Positions 17,639 through 26,206 of a DNA stretch of 64,000 nucleotides are shown piece after piece (the first letter of the stretch is position 1; each line of letters begins with the position of its first letter). Below the pieces are notes generated by a model. It was not told where the DNA came from, searched no databases, and saw nothing but the letters and a program-made list of their open reading frames with translations. Both the position numbers and the translations under genes were made by a program. The DNA is from Caldifarciminota bacterium UBA6260 (GTDB lineage: Bacteria; Hydrothermota; 32-111): the NCBI GenBank assembly GCA_002441125.1, contig DJVI01000008.1:16005-80004 (forward strand), written 5' to 3'.

Positions 17639-18662
17639 CTATTTCTCCTTCCTTAAAAATTTTTAATTTTTCTTTTGCTTCTTCAAGGTATGGATTTATC
17701 TCCAAAGCTCTTTTCCAATTTTCAATCGCTTCATCATTCTTTTTCAGAGAGTGCAAAGAGTTACCTAAAAAGAGATACGCTTCTGAAAAATCTGGGTTAA
17801 GATCAATAGCTTTTTTAAAATTTTCAGCAGCGAGTTCAAACTGGTTGTTTGAAAGGTACATTAAACCAAGGTTGTTATAAACTTCAGCAAAATCAGGGAA
17901 TATCTCCAAAGCTTTTCTGAAATATTCTTCAGCTTTTTGTTGGTTACCAAGTTTCATATATGTCTGGGCTATATTGTTGTATATTTCAGGTGATGAAGAA
18001 TCCATTTCAAGAGCTTTTATAAAGTAGTTTAACGCTGAAGTGAAAATACCTCTATAGAAAAGAAGAAGCCCTCTTTCATTATAAATTTTTGCCTGCATCA
18101 TTGCAAACTCTATCTCTCTCTTTTTCGAAAGGTTTTCCTCATATTCAACAATCTTCATTACTGTTTCAGAAAATTTTGCTATATTTGAAAGTAACGAGTC
18201 CATCCTTCCAGCCAAAAGTTCATTCTTTTCGTTAAAATTTGTTATCAGGTTTTTTAAATTCTCTTTTTCTTCAGAGATAATCTTTGAAATATTCTCTAAA
18301 TTGTTTGATATATTTTCAATTTTAGATTCTAAAGTCATTGCCTGTTCTTTGGAATTATCTGAGCTTATTTTGATAATTTCCTTCATCTCTGGGAGAATCG
18401 ATATAGTTTCATTGATAGCTTCAAACCTTAGTAAGGTATCCTTTAAATTGTTTATAATAGATTCACTTGAGTATTTGCTTTGTTTTAAAAATTCTTTAAG
18501 ATCTTCATCGATTTTATCAAAATCTTGATTTTTTTGTTCTTCTATTTTAGGTTTTTCATTTCCAACATTGTTTGGAGAATTATTTTCTTCTTTAATCTGT
18601 TCTTTCTTTTCTTCTTGGTTCTGTCCTTCGACAGGATTTTGATTCTGAAGATTCTCTTCCAT
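17631..18662 (-). CDS. Coiled-coil and TPR-repeat protein
   Basis: 343 residues. The first ~50 residues are acidic and disordered (Gln, Asn, Glu rich). Residues about 55-185 are predicted coiled coil with heptad-like SKIENISNNLENISK. Residues about 190-335 carry four TPR units, for example PEIYNNIAQTYMKLGNQQKA and AEVYNNLGLMYLSNNQFELA. No signal peptide. TPR domains bind partner peptides; the partner is unknown. It lies 12 bp after the giant TPR gene with a clear AAGGAG site before its ATG. Confidence 0.85.
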   Translation of the reverse strand: MEENLQNQNPVEGQNQEEKKEQIKEENNSPNNVGNEKPKIEEQKNQDFDKIDEDLKEFLKQSKYSSESIINNLKDTLLRFEAINETISILPEMKEIIKISSDNSKEQAMTLESKIENISNNLENISKIISEEKENLKNLITNFNEKNELLAGRMDSLLSNIAKFSETVMKIVEYEENLSKKREIEFAMMQAKIYNERGLLLFYRGIFTSALNYFIKALEMDSSSPEIYNNIAQTYMKLGNQQKAEEYFRKALEIFPDFAEVYNNLGLMYLSNNQFELAAENFKKAIDLNPDFSEAYLFLGNSLHSLKKNDEAIENWKRALEINPYLEEAKEKLKIFKEGEIDV

Positions 18663-18674
18663 ATATACTCCTTT

Positions 18675-21600
18675 TTAAATTATAATCCTATAATCTGAAA
18701 AGAGATTCCTATAATATTTTGTTTTTGTGAATTCCGAAGCGAAACTTGTATCATGTATTTTGCTTCTCAACATTCCCTCAATTTCACCATAGTATCCAAG
18801 CTTTTTCATAAGATTAATAAGATGATTTAAATGTTTTTTTTCAGAGGAATCTCTTAATTTTGATGCTATTTCAAGTGCATAGGTTATGTTGCCAATTTTT
18901 TCATAGTTCTGTGAGAGTAAGTAAATTCTTTCAAAATCTAAATTTTTATCATTGAACTTTCTGTTCAAAATGTTAATTGATTCAAAGTATCTCTGTTGTT
19001 TATAAAGATTTAAAGCGTAATCCAATATCATTTTTTCATCGTTTGTAAGGCCATTTTTAAACATCTTTTCAATCTTAGCACCTTTCTTACTCTTTTCCTC
19101 TTCATAGATTTGAAAGATTATTTCATAGAAGAGATCAATATTCAAATTTTTAATAAAAGATAATATCTCTTCTTTCTTTTCATTGTTCCCAAGATTTTTA
19201 AAAGCTTGCGCTAATAGAATACCATATCTTATCTTTTCATCATCTTTTGTAGTTTTTTCATAAATTTCCATAGTGAGTTCTATAAGTTTATCGAATTTTT
19301 TGAGATCGTAATATATATGAGAAAGGAGTGATACAATTTTTTGATTCTTTGGATCTCTGCTTATAATTAAGTTTGCTTTTTCGGTAATTTTTTCATACAC
19401 ATCAATATCTGAAGTCAGATAGAGAAAATTCAACCAGTTTGATGCATTTTCGAAATCATCCTTTTCATAATATAGGTCTACAAGGAAAAGTTGTATTTCA
19501 ACATCTTTGTTTTCAAGGTCTAATATTCTATCTATTATCTCGTCGATATACTTTTTGTTGATTTTTATTATTTTTGAATAAAGTTCAACAGCATCTTTAA
19601 TCTTATTTGCTTTAAGGTATGAATCTGCAAGTGAAATAAGTAAAAAAGTGTTATTTGGTTCATTGATAAGCATCTCTTTGTAAAAACTTATAACATTTTC
19701 TGTTTCAGCTGGGTTTATCAATTCTATCTGCCTTAAAAGTGTTATTGCCTGCATATAGTTATGCATATCTTTATATACCTGTGCGAGAGAAAATCTTGGA
19801 TCAACTTCATCAGGTTGTTGGTTTATAATGAATTGCAACTGGGAAACGACCTTTTCCTTCAATCCTGTTTCAATTGACATTGCGTTGTAAAGGTAATCTG
19901 ATGCGAGTTTGAAGAGCCCTTTCTTTGAATAAAAAACTCCGGTTGCATAAAGCATTTCTCCGTTTTCAGATTCTTTTTCAATGTAATTGGACATAAGGCT
20001 AATTATCGAGTCGAGATATGAGTTGTCCATCTCATAAGTTTCATACATCTTTGAAATGCCTTTCTCATACTGGGCTGTTTCAAAATAAAGAGTACCGAGT
20101 GAAAAATTCAGTTTAGGATTGTTGCTAATATTTTCATTCCATTTTTCAAGTTCGGATATTACAATATTTATCTGGTTCTGATCGATTTTTACAATTTCAA
20201 ACATTTCATCTATAGCGAGATCAATATTTTTGTTAAGATAGTACGCTAAAGAAAGTGTGTAATGTATTCTCAGAGAGAATGGGTCATATTTTAAAAGATC
20301 TTTTAAGATTGAAAGAGAAATTTCATTTAAAGATTTATCAAGAATTATCGCTTGGTAAAGAAGTGTAGCAGCATCGTTTACCATTCCCTTATTCGCGTAA
20401 GCTTTCCCAATATAAAATTTAATTTTGCCTACCTTCTGTTGATCAAGTTTTGATGATAAATTTTCAACCTCCTTAATTATTTTTTCATAAAAACCCATCT
20501 CATCAAGTATCTCAGCGATACTTTCAACTATCGAAACATTTTCAGGATTATTTTTGTTAAGGATGTATAGATTATCAAGTATGTGTCCCAATTTGCTTTT
20601 ATCTTTTTTAAGTTTTATCAAAGATTCGTATGCTTTTTTAAAATCCTTTTTGTTAAGGAAAAGATTAAATTCAAATTCAGCTACAAGTTCATTCTCTGGA
20701 TAAAAATCTTTTATCCTTTCAAGAAGTTCAAGTAGATCATCTTCTTTTTCAGGATAATTTTCAAACATATCTTTTAACATTCCCAAAGAAAACTCAAGGT
20801 CTGAAGCCAAGTATGATATTTCGCATAATGAAAAATCGTAAAGGAATGGGTCAAACTTTCTTCTTTCAAGGTTTTTCAATATTTTTAAAACTATTGATGC
20901 AATATCTTTATCCTTCTTTGCAGCATTGTAAAATTGTGGTATTATTATGTAGAATGTTTCTGGGTTTGTTTTGAGTGTTTCAAGTATCATAATTTCTGAT
21001 TCTTTTATCTTTCCCAATTTAATAAGAGCTATACATAAATTCAATTTTACTTCTAAGTCGGAGCTGTTTTTTTCGTATATAATCTGGAGATATTTTTTCG
21101 CAGTAGATATATACTCATCTTTGTTTATTGAGATAAGATAATCGCACAACTTTTTTAATTTATCAACCTCTCCTTTATCAAGGAAAATTTGGCATAATGT
21201 TTCAAGAGCATCTATATTTTCTGGATCCTTATCAAGTATTTTGTTAGCTAATTTTTCAACATCGAATGTATAAGAGTTGTTTTTTAAATAAACATTTTTT
21301 ATTATTTTTGCTGCTTCTTTGAATTCTTCATTTTCTGAAAATATTTTTGCTTTCAGTAAGTATATATCCTCATTTGATAGGTTTGATTGTTCAACTCTAT
21401 TTATTACACCAAGGATAAAATCTTTCTCTTCATTCTTCAACTCGTAGATTTTTTCAAGGTTTGTGAAAACTTTTGAAATATCTTTTTTAAGAAGAAGAAT
21501 TTCAACCAAAAGTTTGTATCCTTCAACAAAATCTGGTGCATTCTGGATTATCTGGTAAGTTTTTCTGACTATTTCGTCTGTAACTTCGTTCTTTTCCTTT

Positions 21601-22463
21601 ATAATTTCATAAATTATGTCAAGTGCTTTTTTATAATCTTTTTTTTCTATAGCTAAATCAACTATTGAATATTTGCTCGATTCAGATATTTCTTTTGTAT
21701 CAGTAATATTTTCCTCAATCTTGTTAGATATATCAGTTTTTAATTTGGGATCTATAGAGGAAGCTTTCTGAAAATAGTTTATCGCTTTATCTTTGTCGTT
21801 TATAAGAATATATAGATCACCTATAGCGATATATGGCTCAGGATTTCCATAAGTTGTTTTTGCTACATTTAAATACTCTGAAAGAATAAAATCTCTATCT
21901 TTAACCTGAGTTCTAAAAAGCATTTCAAGAATAGGTTTCGCTTCTTTAAAACTTTTATTGTATAGGTAAAGAATCCCCATAGCTAAGCATATCTCTATAT
22001 CCTTTTTATTATATTGATCAACAGTTTTAGTATTTTTAACATTCAGATACAATTTTTCAAAATAAGCGAAAAGATTTTTTATTTCATCGGAAGAGAGTGT
22101 ATCAAAAATTTTTTTTAATGACTCAAAATCTCTTTTTTTGATATACATTTCTATAAGAACAGATGCTGTTTGATCCTTCTGTGAAGTTGCTCTGTAATGT
22201 ATATCTTCACCAAAATTTATTATTTTGTTTATCTCTTCTGGTAAAATGTAATAGGAACTTCTCAATGTATTTACAGCTTCAGCTATTTTCCCCATTTCAA
22301 ACTGTGTTTTGGAGAGTTCAAGCAGTATAAGAAAGTCAGATTTAGAATTCTTGATGCTCTTTTTTAAAAGTTGTTCAGCTTTATCATGTTTCCCTTCAAT
22401 CCTCAACTTACTGCTTCTTTCAATAATTTTATTAGGATCACCTGAAGAAAAAAGATCTAACAT
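18675..22463 (-). CDS. 1262-residue TPR-repeat protein
   Basis: Almost the whole length is helical repeats of TPR type, for example EPYIAIGDLYILINDKDKAI and DPRFSLAQVYKDMHNYMQAI. Spacing between units is irregular and some units are weak, as in long solenoid scaffolds. No signal peptide, membrane helix or catalytic motif is visible. It is the first gene of the - strand operon that runs to 11893 and has its own promoter and an AAGGAGGAT ribosome-binding site. A scaffold that gathers other proteins is the most that can be inferred. Confidence 0.85.
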   Translation of the reverse strand: MLDLFSSGDPNKIIERSSKLRIEGKHDKAEQLLKKSIKNSKSDFLILLELSKTQFEMGKIAEAVNTLRSSYYILPEEINKIINFGEDIHYRATSQKDQTASVLIEMYIKKRDFESLKKIFDTLSSDEIKNLFAYFEKLYLNVKNTKTVDQYNKKDIEICLAMGILYLYNKSFKEAKPILEMLFRTQVKDRDFILSEYLNVAKTTYGNPEPYIAIGDLYILINDKDKAINYFQKASSIDPKLKTDISNKIEENITDTKEISESSKYSIVDLAIEKKDYKKALDIIYEIIKEKNEVTDEIVRKTYQIIQNAPDFVEGYKLLVEILLLKKDISKVFTNLEKIYELKNEEKDFILGVINRVEQSNLSNEDIYLLKAKIFSENEEFKEAAKIIKNVYLKNNSYTFDVEKLANKILDKDPENIDALETLCQIFLDKGEVDKLKKLCDYLISINKDEYISTAKKYLQIIYEKNSSDLEVKLNLCIALIKLGKIKESEIMILETLKTNPETFYIIIPQFYNAAKKDKDIASIVLKILKNLERRKFDPFLYDFSLCEISYLASDLEFSLGMLKDMFENYPEKEDDLLELLERIKDFYPENELVAEFEFNLFLNKKDFKKAYESLIKLKKDKSKLGHILDNLYILNKNNPENVSIVESIAEILDEMGFYEKIIKEVENLSSKLDQQKVGKIKFYIGKAYANKGMVNDAATLLYQAIILDKSLNEISLSILKDLLKYDPFSLRIHYTLSLAYYLNKNIDLAIDEMFEIVKIDQNQINIVISELEKWNENISNNPKLNFSLGTLYFETAQYEKGISKMYETYEMDNSYLDSIISLMSNYIEKESENGEMLYATGVFYSKKGLFKLASDYLYNAMSIETGLKEKVVSQLQFIINQQPDEVDPRFSLAQVYKDMHNYMQAITLLRQIELINPAETENVISFYKEMLINEPNNTFLLISLADSYLKANKIKDAVELYSKIIKINKKYIDEIIDRILDLENKDVEIQLFLVDLYYEKDDFENASNWLNFLYLTSDIDVYEKITEKANLIISRDPKNQKIVSLLSHIYYDLKKFDKLIELTMEIYEKTTKDDEKIRYGILLAQAFKNLGNNEKKEEILSFIKNLNIDLFYEIIFQIYEEEKSKKGAKIEKMFKNGLTNDEKMILDYALNLYKQQRYFESINILNRKFNDKNLDFERIYLLSQNYEKIGNITYALEIASKLRDSSEKKHLNHLINLMKKLGYYGEIEGMLRSKIHDTSFASEFTKTKYYRNLFSDYRIII

Positions 22464-22494
22464 TTATCCTCCTTAAAGATTCCCATATTCTTTT

Positions 22495-22522
22495 ATTTTA
22501 TATATATACAAAAAAATGTCAA
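22495..22522 (-). promoter_or_regulatory. Promoter of the TPR-pyrRBC operon
   Basis: Read on the - strand: TTGACA at 22522-22517, 16-bp spacer, TAAAAT at 22500-22495. Predicted start near 22488, leader about 25 nt, with a consensus ribosome-binding site before the ATG at 22463. Confidence 0.7.
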
Positions 22523-22543
22523 TTATTAAATAAATAATTATAC

Positions 22544-22571
22544 TTGTTTTTTTTAAGAATTTTAATAGAAT
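22544..22571 (+). promoter_or_regulatory. Promoter of the 22594 gene
   Basis: TTGTTT at 22544-22549, 16-bp spacer, TAGAAT at 22566-22571. The -35 box matches only in part. A good AAGGGGA ribosome-binding site follows at 22584-22590. Confidence 0.45.
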
Positions 22572-22593
22572 ACTTCTTATAAAAAGGGGACTT

Positions 22594-23646
22594 ATGAAAA
22601 AATTTTTAACTTTACTTATTATTTTTATAAACTCAAGTTTAATCTTTCCAGAAGAAAAATTTTATAGATTTTTGGAATTCGATTTTATTGGAAGGATTGA
22701 ATTGATGGAGAAGATAACAAAATCTGAGTTTGGAAAGATAGAAAGTTTTAAAGTATATTTTGATAGTAAGAAGAGAGAAGAGAGAATAGAAATATGTTTT
22801 AAAGGTGAAAAAACTGAAAAGGATATTTTTAACTCAGGTTTTCCTGTTTCAACTATAGAAATATCTTATAGTGACACATTTCTAAAAAGTGAAAATGAAA
22901 GTTTGTATGCACAAAAAACAGTTTATAATTTTTTGAACAGAAAAGGAGAAACTGTTAAGATTTTTAATGGTGCAGAAAGGATGGTTTTTATTTCCTTTAA
23001 CAAAAAGAAAGATTTTGAAAATGTTGTATCATATCTTGAAAATGGGAGTGGTAAGAAAGTATTTTTTCCAGATTCTGTTTTGTTTAAAATAACTTCTATC
23101 TATAAAGGTAAAAATTCAAAAAGATGGGAAACTTACTTTTATGGATTTGATGAGAATGGTAAAATGATACCTACATATAATATCTTAGGATTTGAAAAAG
23201 TAGTTAGGAATGAAAGTTCGGATAATATTTTGGATTCTTTAAAATTATATAAAAAGGATGATTATCTTGTTTTAAATAGTGAAATAATTTTTGATGGATC
23301 ATATAGAGAGATTAAAAATTTGAAACTTAAAAAAGATGAAAAAGGTAACTTGCAAAAATTTTATGAGATAATATTTTTTGATGAGATAGGATACGAGTTT
23401 AAAAAAATTTTTCTTGATTCTCTTTTAAAACCTGTTGATATGGATTCAAACTTCGCGATAAGAATTATGAAAAGAAATGATAATTTTACATTGGACAGAG
23501 TTGAATATTTTTCTGCTAATCAGCTTTTAAAAGCAAAAATGCCACCTTCGATAAAATATGAGGGTTATCCATTGTTTAAAATTCTGACGAAAAAATTCGT
23601 ATACGATAAAGATTATAACCTTTTGGGAGTTGAAAAGATAGAATGA
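22594..23646 (+). CDS. Exported protein of unknown function
   Basis: 350 residues with an N-terminal signal peptide (MKKFLTLLIIFINSSLIFP). The rest is a soluble mixture of strands and charged loops with no recognised domain. Pairs such as YFDSKKREERIEICFKGE and YGFDENGKMIP resemble MORN- or YD-like beta-hairpin repeats found in periplasmic proteins, but this is weak. It overlaps the next gene, a glycosyltransferase, by 4 bp. Confidence 0.7.
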   Translation: MKKFLTLLIIFINSSLIFPEEKFYRFLEFDFIGRIELMEKITKSEFGKIESFKVYFDSKKREERIEICFKGEKTEKDIFNSGFPVSTIEISYSDTFLKSENESLYAQKTVYNFLNRKGETVKIFNGAERMVFISFNKKKDFENVVSYLENGSGKKVFFPDSVLFKITSIYKGKNSKRWETYFYGFDENGKMIPTYNILGFEKVVRNESSDNILDSLKLYKKDDYLVLNSEIIFDGSYREIKNLKLKKDEKGNLQKFYEIIFFDEIGYEFKKIFLDSLLKPVDMDSNFAIRIMKRNDNFTLDRVEYFSANQLLKAKMPPSIKYEGYPLFKILTKKFVYDKDYNLLGVEKIE

Positions 23647-24743
23647 ATATATTAATAGTAAACTGGAGAGATTTAAAAAATCCTCTATATGGTGGTGCGG
23701 AGATACATATTACAAAGATAGCCCAGCATCTTGCTTTGAAACATAATGTGATTTTTTTAACATCTAAATATAAAGGTGCAAAAGATGAAGTTGAAAAAAA
23801 AGTTAAGTACATTCATATAGGGAACGAGTACCTTTTCAACTTTTCAGTTTTTTTTAATATAAAAAAGTTGGTACAAGAATATAAAATAGATCTTATAATA
23901 GAAGATATAAACAAAGTTCCATTCTTTACTCCGCTTTTTGTTAAAGTACCAGTTCTTGTTGTTATCCCACATATTTTTGGAAAAACGATTTTTAAGCAGA
24001 CAAACCCGATATTCGGTCTATATGTTTACCTTTTCGAAAAACCTTTAAAGAATGTTTACAAGAACTCATTTTTTGAAGTTATATCTAACTCAACAAAAGA
24101 AGATCTTATCAGGAGGGGAATAGATAAAGAAAAGATTAAAGTTATAGAATGTGGTATAGATAAAAGATTTTTTGAATACAATTATAAAAAAAAGGAAAAT
24201 CCTCAAATCTGTTATGTTGGGAGATTGAAAAAATACAAATCTGTTCACCATCTTATAGAAGCTTTCAAAAAAGTTAAAGAAAAAAGTAAAGACTCTATTC
24301 TTTATATAGTTGGAACAGGTGATTACGAAAAAAAATTAAAAAATTTAGTGAAAAAACTAAAAATTGAAAAAGATGTAATTTTCACGGGTTATGTTTCAGA
24401 GGAAGAGAAAATAAAAATATTACAGGAGAGTTGGATATCTGTTTATCCATCATATATTGAAGGTTGGGGGATAGTTAACATAGAGGCGAACGCTTTGAAA
24501 ACTCCGGTTATCTCATCAAATGTTATGGGACTTAAAGATTCTGTTAAAGATGGTTTTTCAGGTTTACTTTATGAGTATGGAAATATAGATCAACTTGCTG
24601 AAAAAATTTTATTCCTTTTAGAGAATAAAAAAGAACTTGAAAGGATGAGCGAAAATTCTCTTCTTTGGGCAAAAAATTTTGACTGGGAAAAAACTGGACA
24701 GCTTACTGAAAATTTTATTGAGTATTTTTTAATAAAAAAGTAA
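23643..24743 (+). CDS. Glycosyltransferase family 4 (GT-B)
   Basis: 366 residues. The N-terminal half has GGAEIHITKIAQHLA, the acceptor-side start of GT4 enzymes. The C-terminal half has ICYVGRLKKYKSVHHLIEAF and the donor-binding signature SYIEGWGIVNIEANALKTPVI with its catalytic Glu residues. Such enzymes add a sugar from a nucleotide-sugar donor with retention. It is followed by a promoter and not by other sugar genes, so its pathway is unclear; the glycan cluster at 33423-39226 is the nearest candidate. Confidence 0.9.
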   Translation: MNILIVNWRDLKNPLYGGAEIHITKIAQHLALKHNVIFLTSKYKGAKDEVEKKVKYIHIGNEYLFNFSVFFNIKKLVQEYKIDLIIEDINKVPFFTPLFVKVPVLVVIPHIFGKTIFKQTNPIFGLYVYLFEKPLKNVYKNSFFEVISNSTKEDLIRRGIDKEKIKVIECGIDKRFFEYNYKKKENPQICYVGRLKKYKSVHHLIEAFKKVKEKSKDSILYIVGTGDYEKKLKNLVKKLKIEKDVIFTGYVSEEEKIKILQESWISVYPSYIEGWGIVNIEANALKTPVISSNVMGLKDSVKDGFSGLLYEYGNIDQLAEKILFLLENKKELERMSENSLLWAKNFDWEKTGQLTENFIEYFLIKK

Positions 24744-24752
24744 GTACCACTA

Positions 24753-24780
24753 TTGACATAATATAGATAATTAATTAAAC
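24753..24780 (+). promoter_or_regulatory. Probable promoter of the T9SS block
   Basis: A perfect TTGACA at 24753-24758 lies exactly 35 bp before the ATG at 24788. At 16-bp spacing the -10 position reads TTAAAC (24775-24780), a poor match. There is no Shine-Dalgarno sequence. The geometry equals that of the leaderless candidates elsewhere in the window. Confidence 0.45.
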
Positions 24781-24787
24781 TTTTACT

Positions 24788-26206
24788 ATGAAAAAAATAT
24801 TTTTTTTCTTATTTTCCCTATTTGTACAATTCATTTTCGTTTTCTCACAATGGACAAGTCCAGTAAAAATATGGGAATATGGACTTGCATATTTTCAACC
24901 TAACTCATCACATCTTTTTGTAAAAGATACTTTAGGCAATCTTCATCTTGGTTGGTATGATACTTCAAGTGATGTTTACTTTTGTATAAGGAAACAAAAA
25001 TATAATGGAAACGAATGGTTGTATGATGGTACCCGTTATGATAAACCTGAAAGTGGAACAGGGTATTATCTTTTATCATGGATGCCAACATTATCTGTTG
25101 ATGAAAACGGGAGGTTCCTTTTTTTATGGGAAAGCAGGCAGGATGGAAATTTCAACATAATGGGTAGATATTTTAACGGTTCTCTCCTTTCATCTGTTTT
25201 TCAAGTTTCTTTTACATCTTCTTACTCATGGTTTCCAAAATCATTCTACAGAAATAATAAACACCATTTCATTTACTGCGATGATTCCACAGGTGTTTTC
25301 AACATATATTATGGCTACTTTGATTCGTTAGTTCATACTCCTTCAAATATTACAAATTCTGATGAAAATTGCTTAAATTACGATTTTTATGTTTATCCGA
25401 ATGAAGATATTTCAATTATATATACAAAAAATAGAAATGGATACCAGAACCTTTACAATAAAAGAAGGATATCGAATGTTTGGCAGGATGAAATTTTAAT
25501 GTTTGATTTTTCATCCGATGTTTTCTATCCAAATATTATTTCAGATGGACAGAAAGAGTTTGCCGTCTTTACATTGATGTCAAACGGTTTAAGTCAACTT
25601 TACATTTCAAAATACTCAAGTGGTATCTGGTCAACACCAAAACTTTTGTCCGATGGTAACTGCAATGTTTACTACCCAACAGGTGTTATTTTGAACGATA
25701 AACTACACCTTTTTTATGTTTCAGACAATTACTTTTACGGTGAACTTTTTGATCTTGTTTACGATATTCAAAAAGATGCAATAGATAGTATAAAACTTAT
25801 CGCCCACCATGATACCTCGTTTATTGTGACACCACAATCTATAGTTGACAATAATGAGAATATACATTTGGTTTATATCCTAAATGACAAAACACCACAA
25901 TCAGAAAATTGGCCTAACAACATCTATTGGACATATTTCCAAAATACAAAAAAATATGATGACAAAAAGGATGATAAAAAACCTTACTCTTTGGCAAAGT
26001 ATCAAAAAAAGTTGGTTTTTGATTTTATAAATGTTGGAAATTATTGTATTTCTATATATGATGTGAGTGGGAAAATAGTAGGTAATTTTTCCTGTTATTC
26101 AAAAAGTTTTACATTGGATTATTCAAATTTCAAATCTGGTATTTACTTTTTAACAGTTAAAGAAGGTGAAAAAAGATGGAAAGAAAAAATCTTCAATATA
26201 AAGTAG
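24788..26206 (+). CDS. Exported beta-propeller-like protein with T9SS sorting domain
   Basis: 472 residues. Signal peptide at about 1-20. Residues about 25-380 hold repeating strands with motifs such as LHLGWYDTSSD, RFLFLWESRQDGNFNI and IHLVYILND, the style of BNR/sialidase-like propellers, though no Asp-box or catalytic set is certain. The last ~70 residues (ISIYDVSGKIVG, then SGIYFLTVKEGEKRWKEKIF) are a type-A T9SS sorting domain. It is therefore a likely T9SS cargo. Its 3' end overlaps porU by 31 bp, so cargo and peptidase are probably made together. Confidence 0.8.
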   Translation: MKKIFFFLFSLFVQFIFVFSQWTSPVKIWEYGLAYFQPNSSHLFVKDTLGNLHLGWYDTSSDVYFCIRKQKYNGNEWLYDGTRYDKPESGTGYYLLSWMPTLSVDENGRFLFLWESRQDGNFNIMGRYFNGSLLSSVFQVSFTSSYSWFPKSFYRNNKHHFIYCDDSTGVFNIYYGYFDSLVHTPSNITNSDENCLNYDFYVYPNEDISIIYTKNRNGYQNLYNKRRISNVWQDEILMFDFSSDVFYPNIISDGQKEFAVFTLMSNGLSQLYISKYSSGIWSTPKLLSDGNCNVYYPTGVILNDKLHLFYVSDNYFYGELFDLVYDIQKDAIDSIKLIAHHDTSFIVTPQSIVDNNENIHLVYILNDKTPQSENWPNNIYWTYFQNTKKYDDKKDDKKPYSLAKYQKKLVFDFINVGNYCISIYDVSGKIVGNFSCYSKSFTLDYSNFKSGIYFLTVKEGEKRWKEKIFNIK

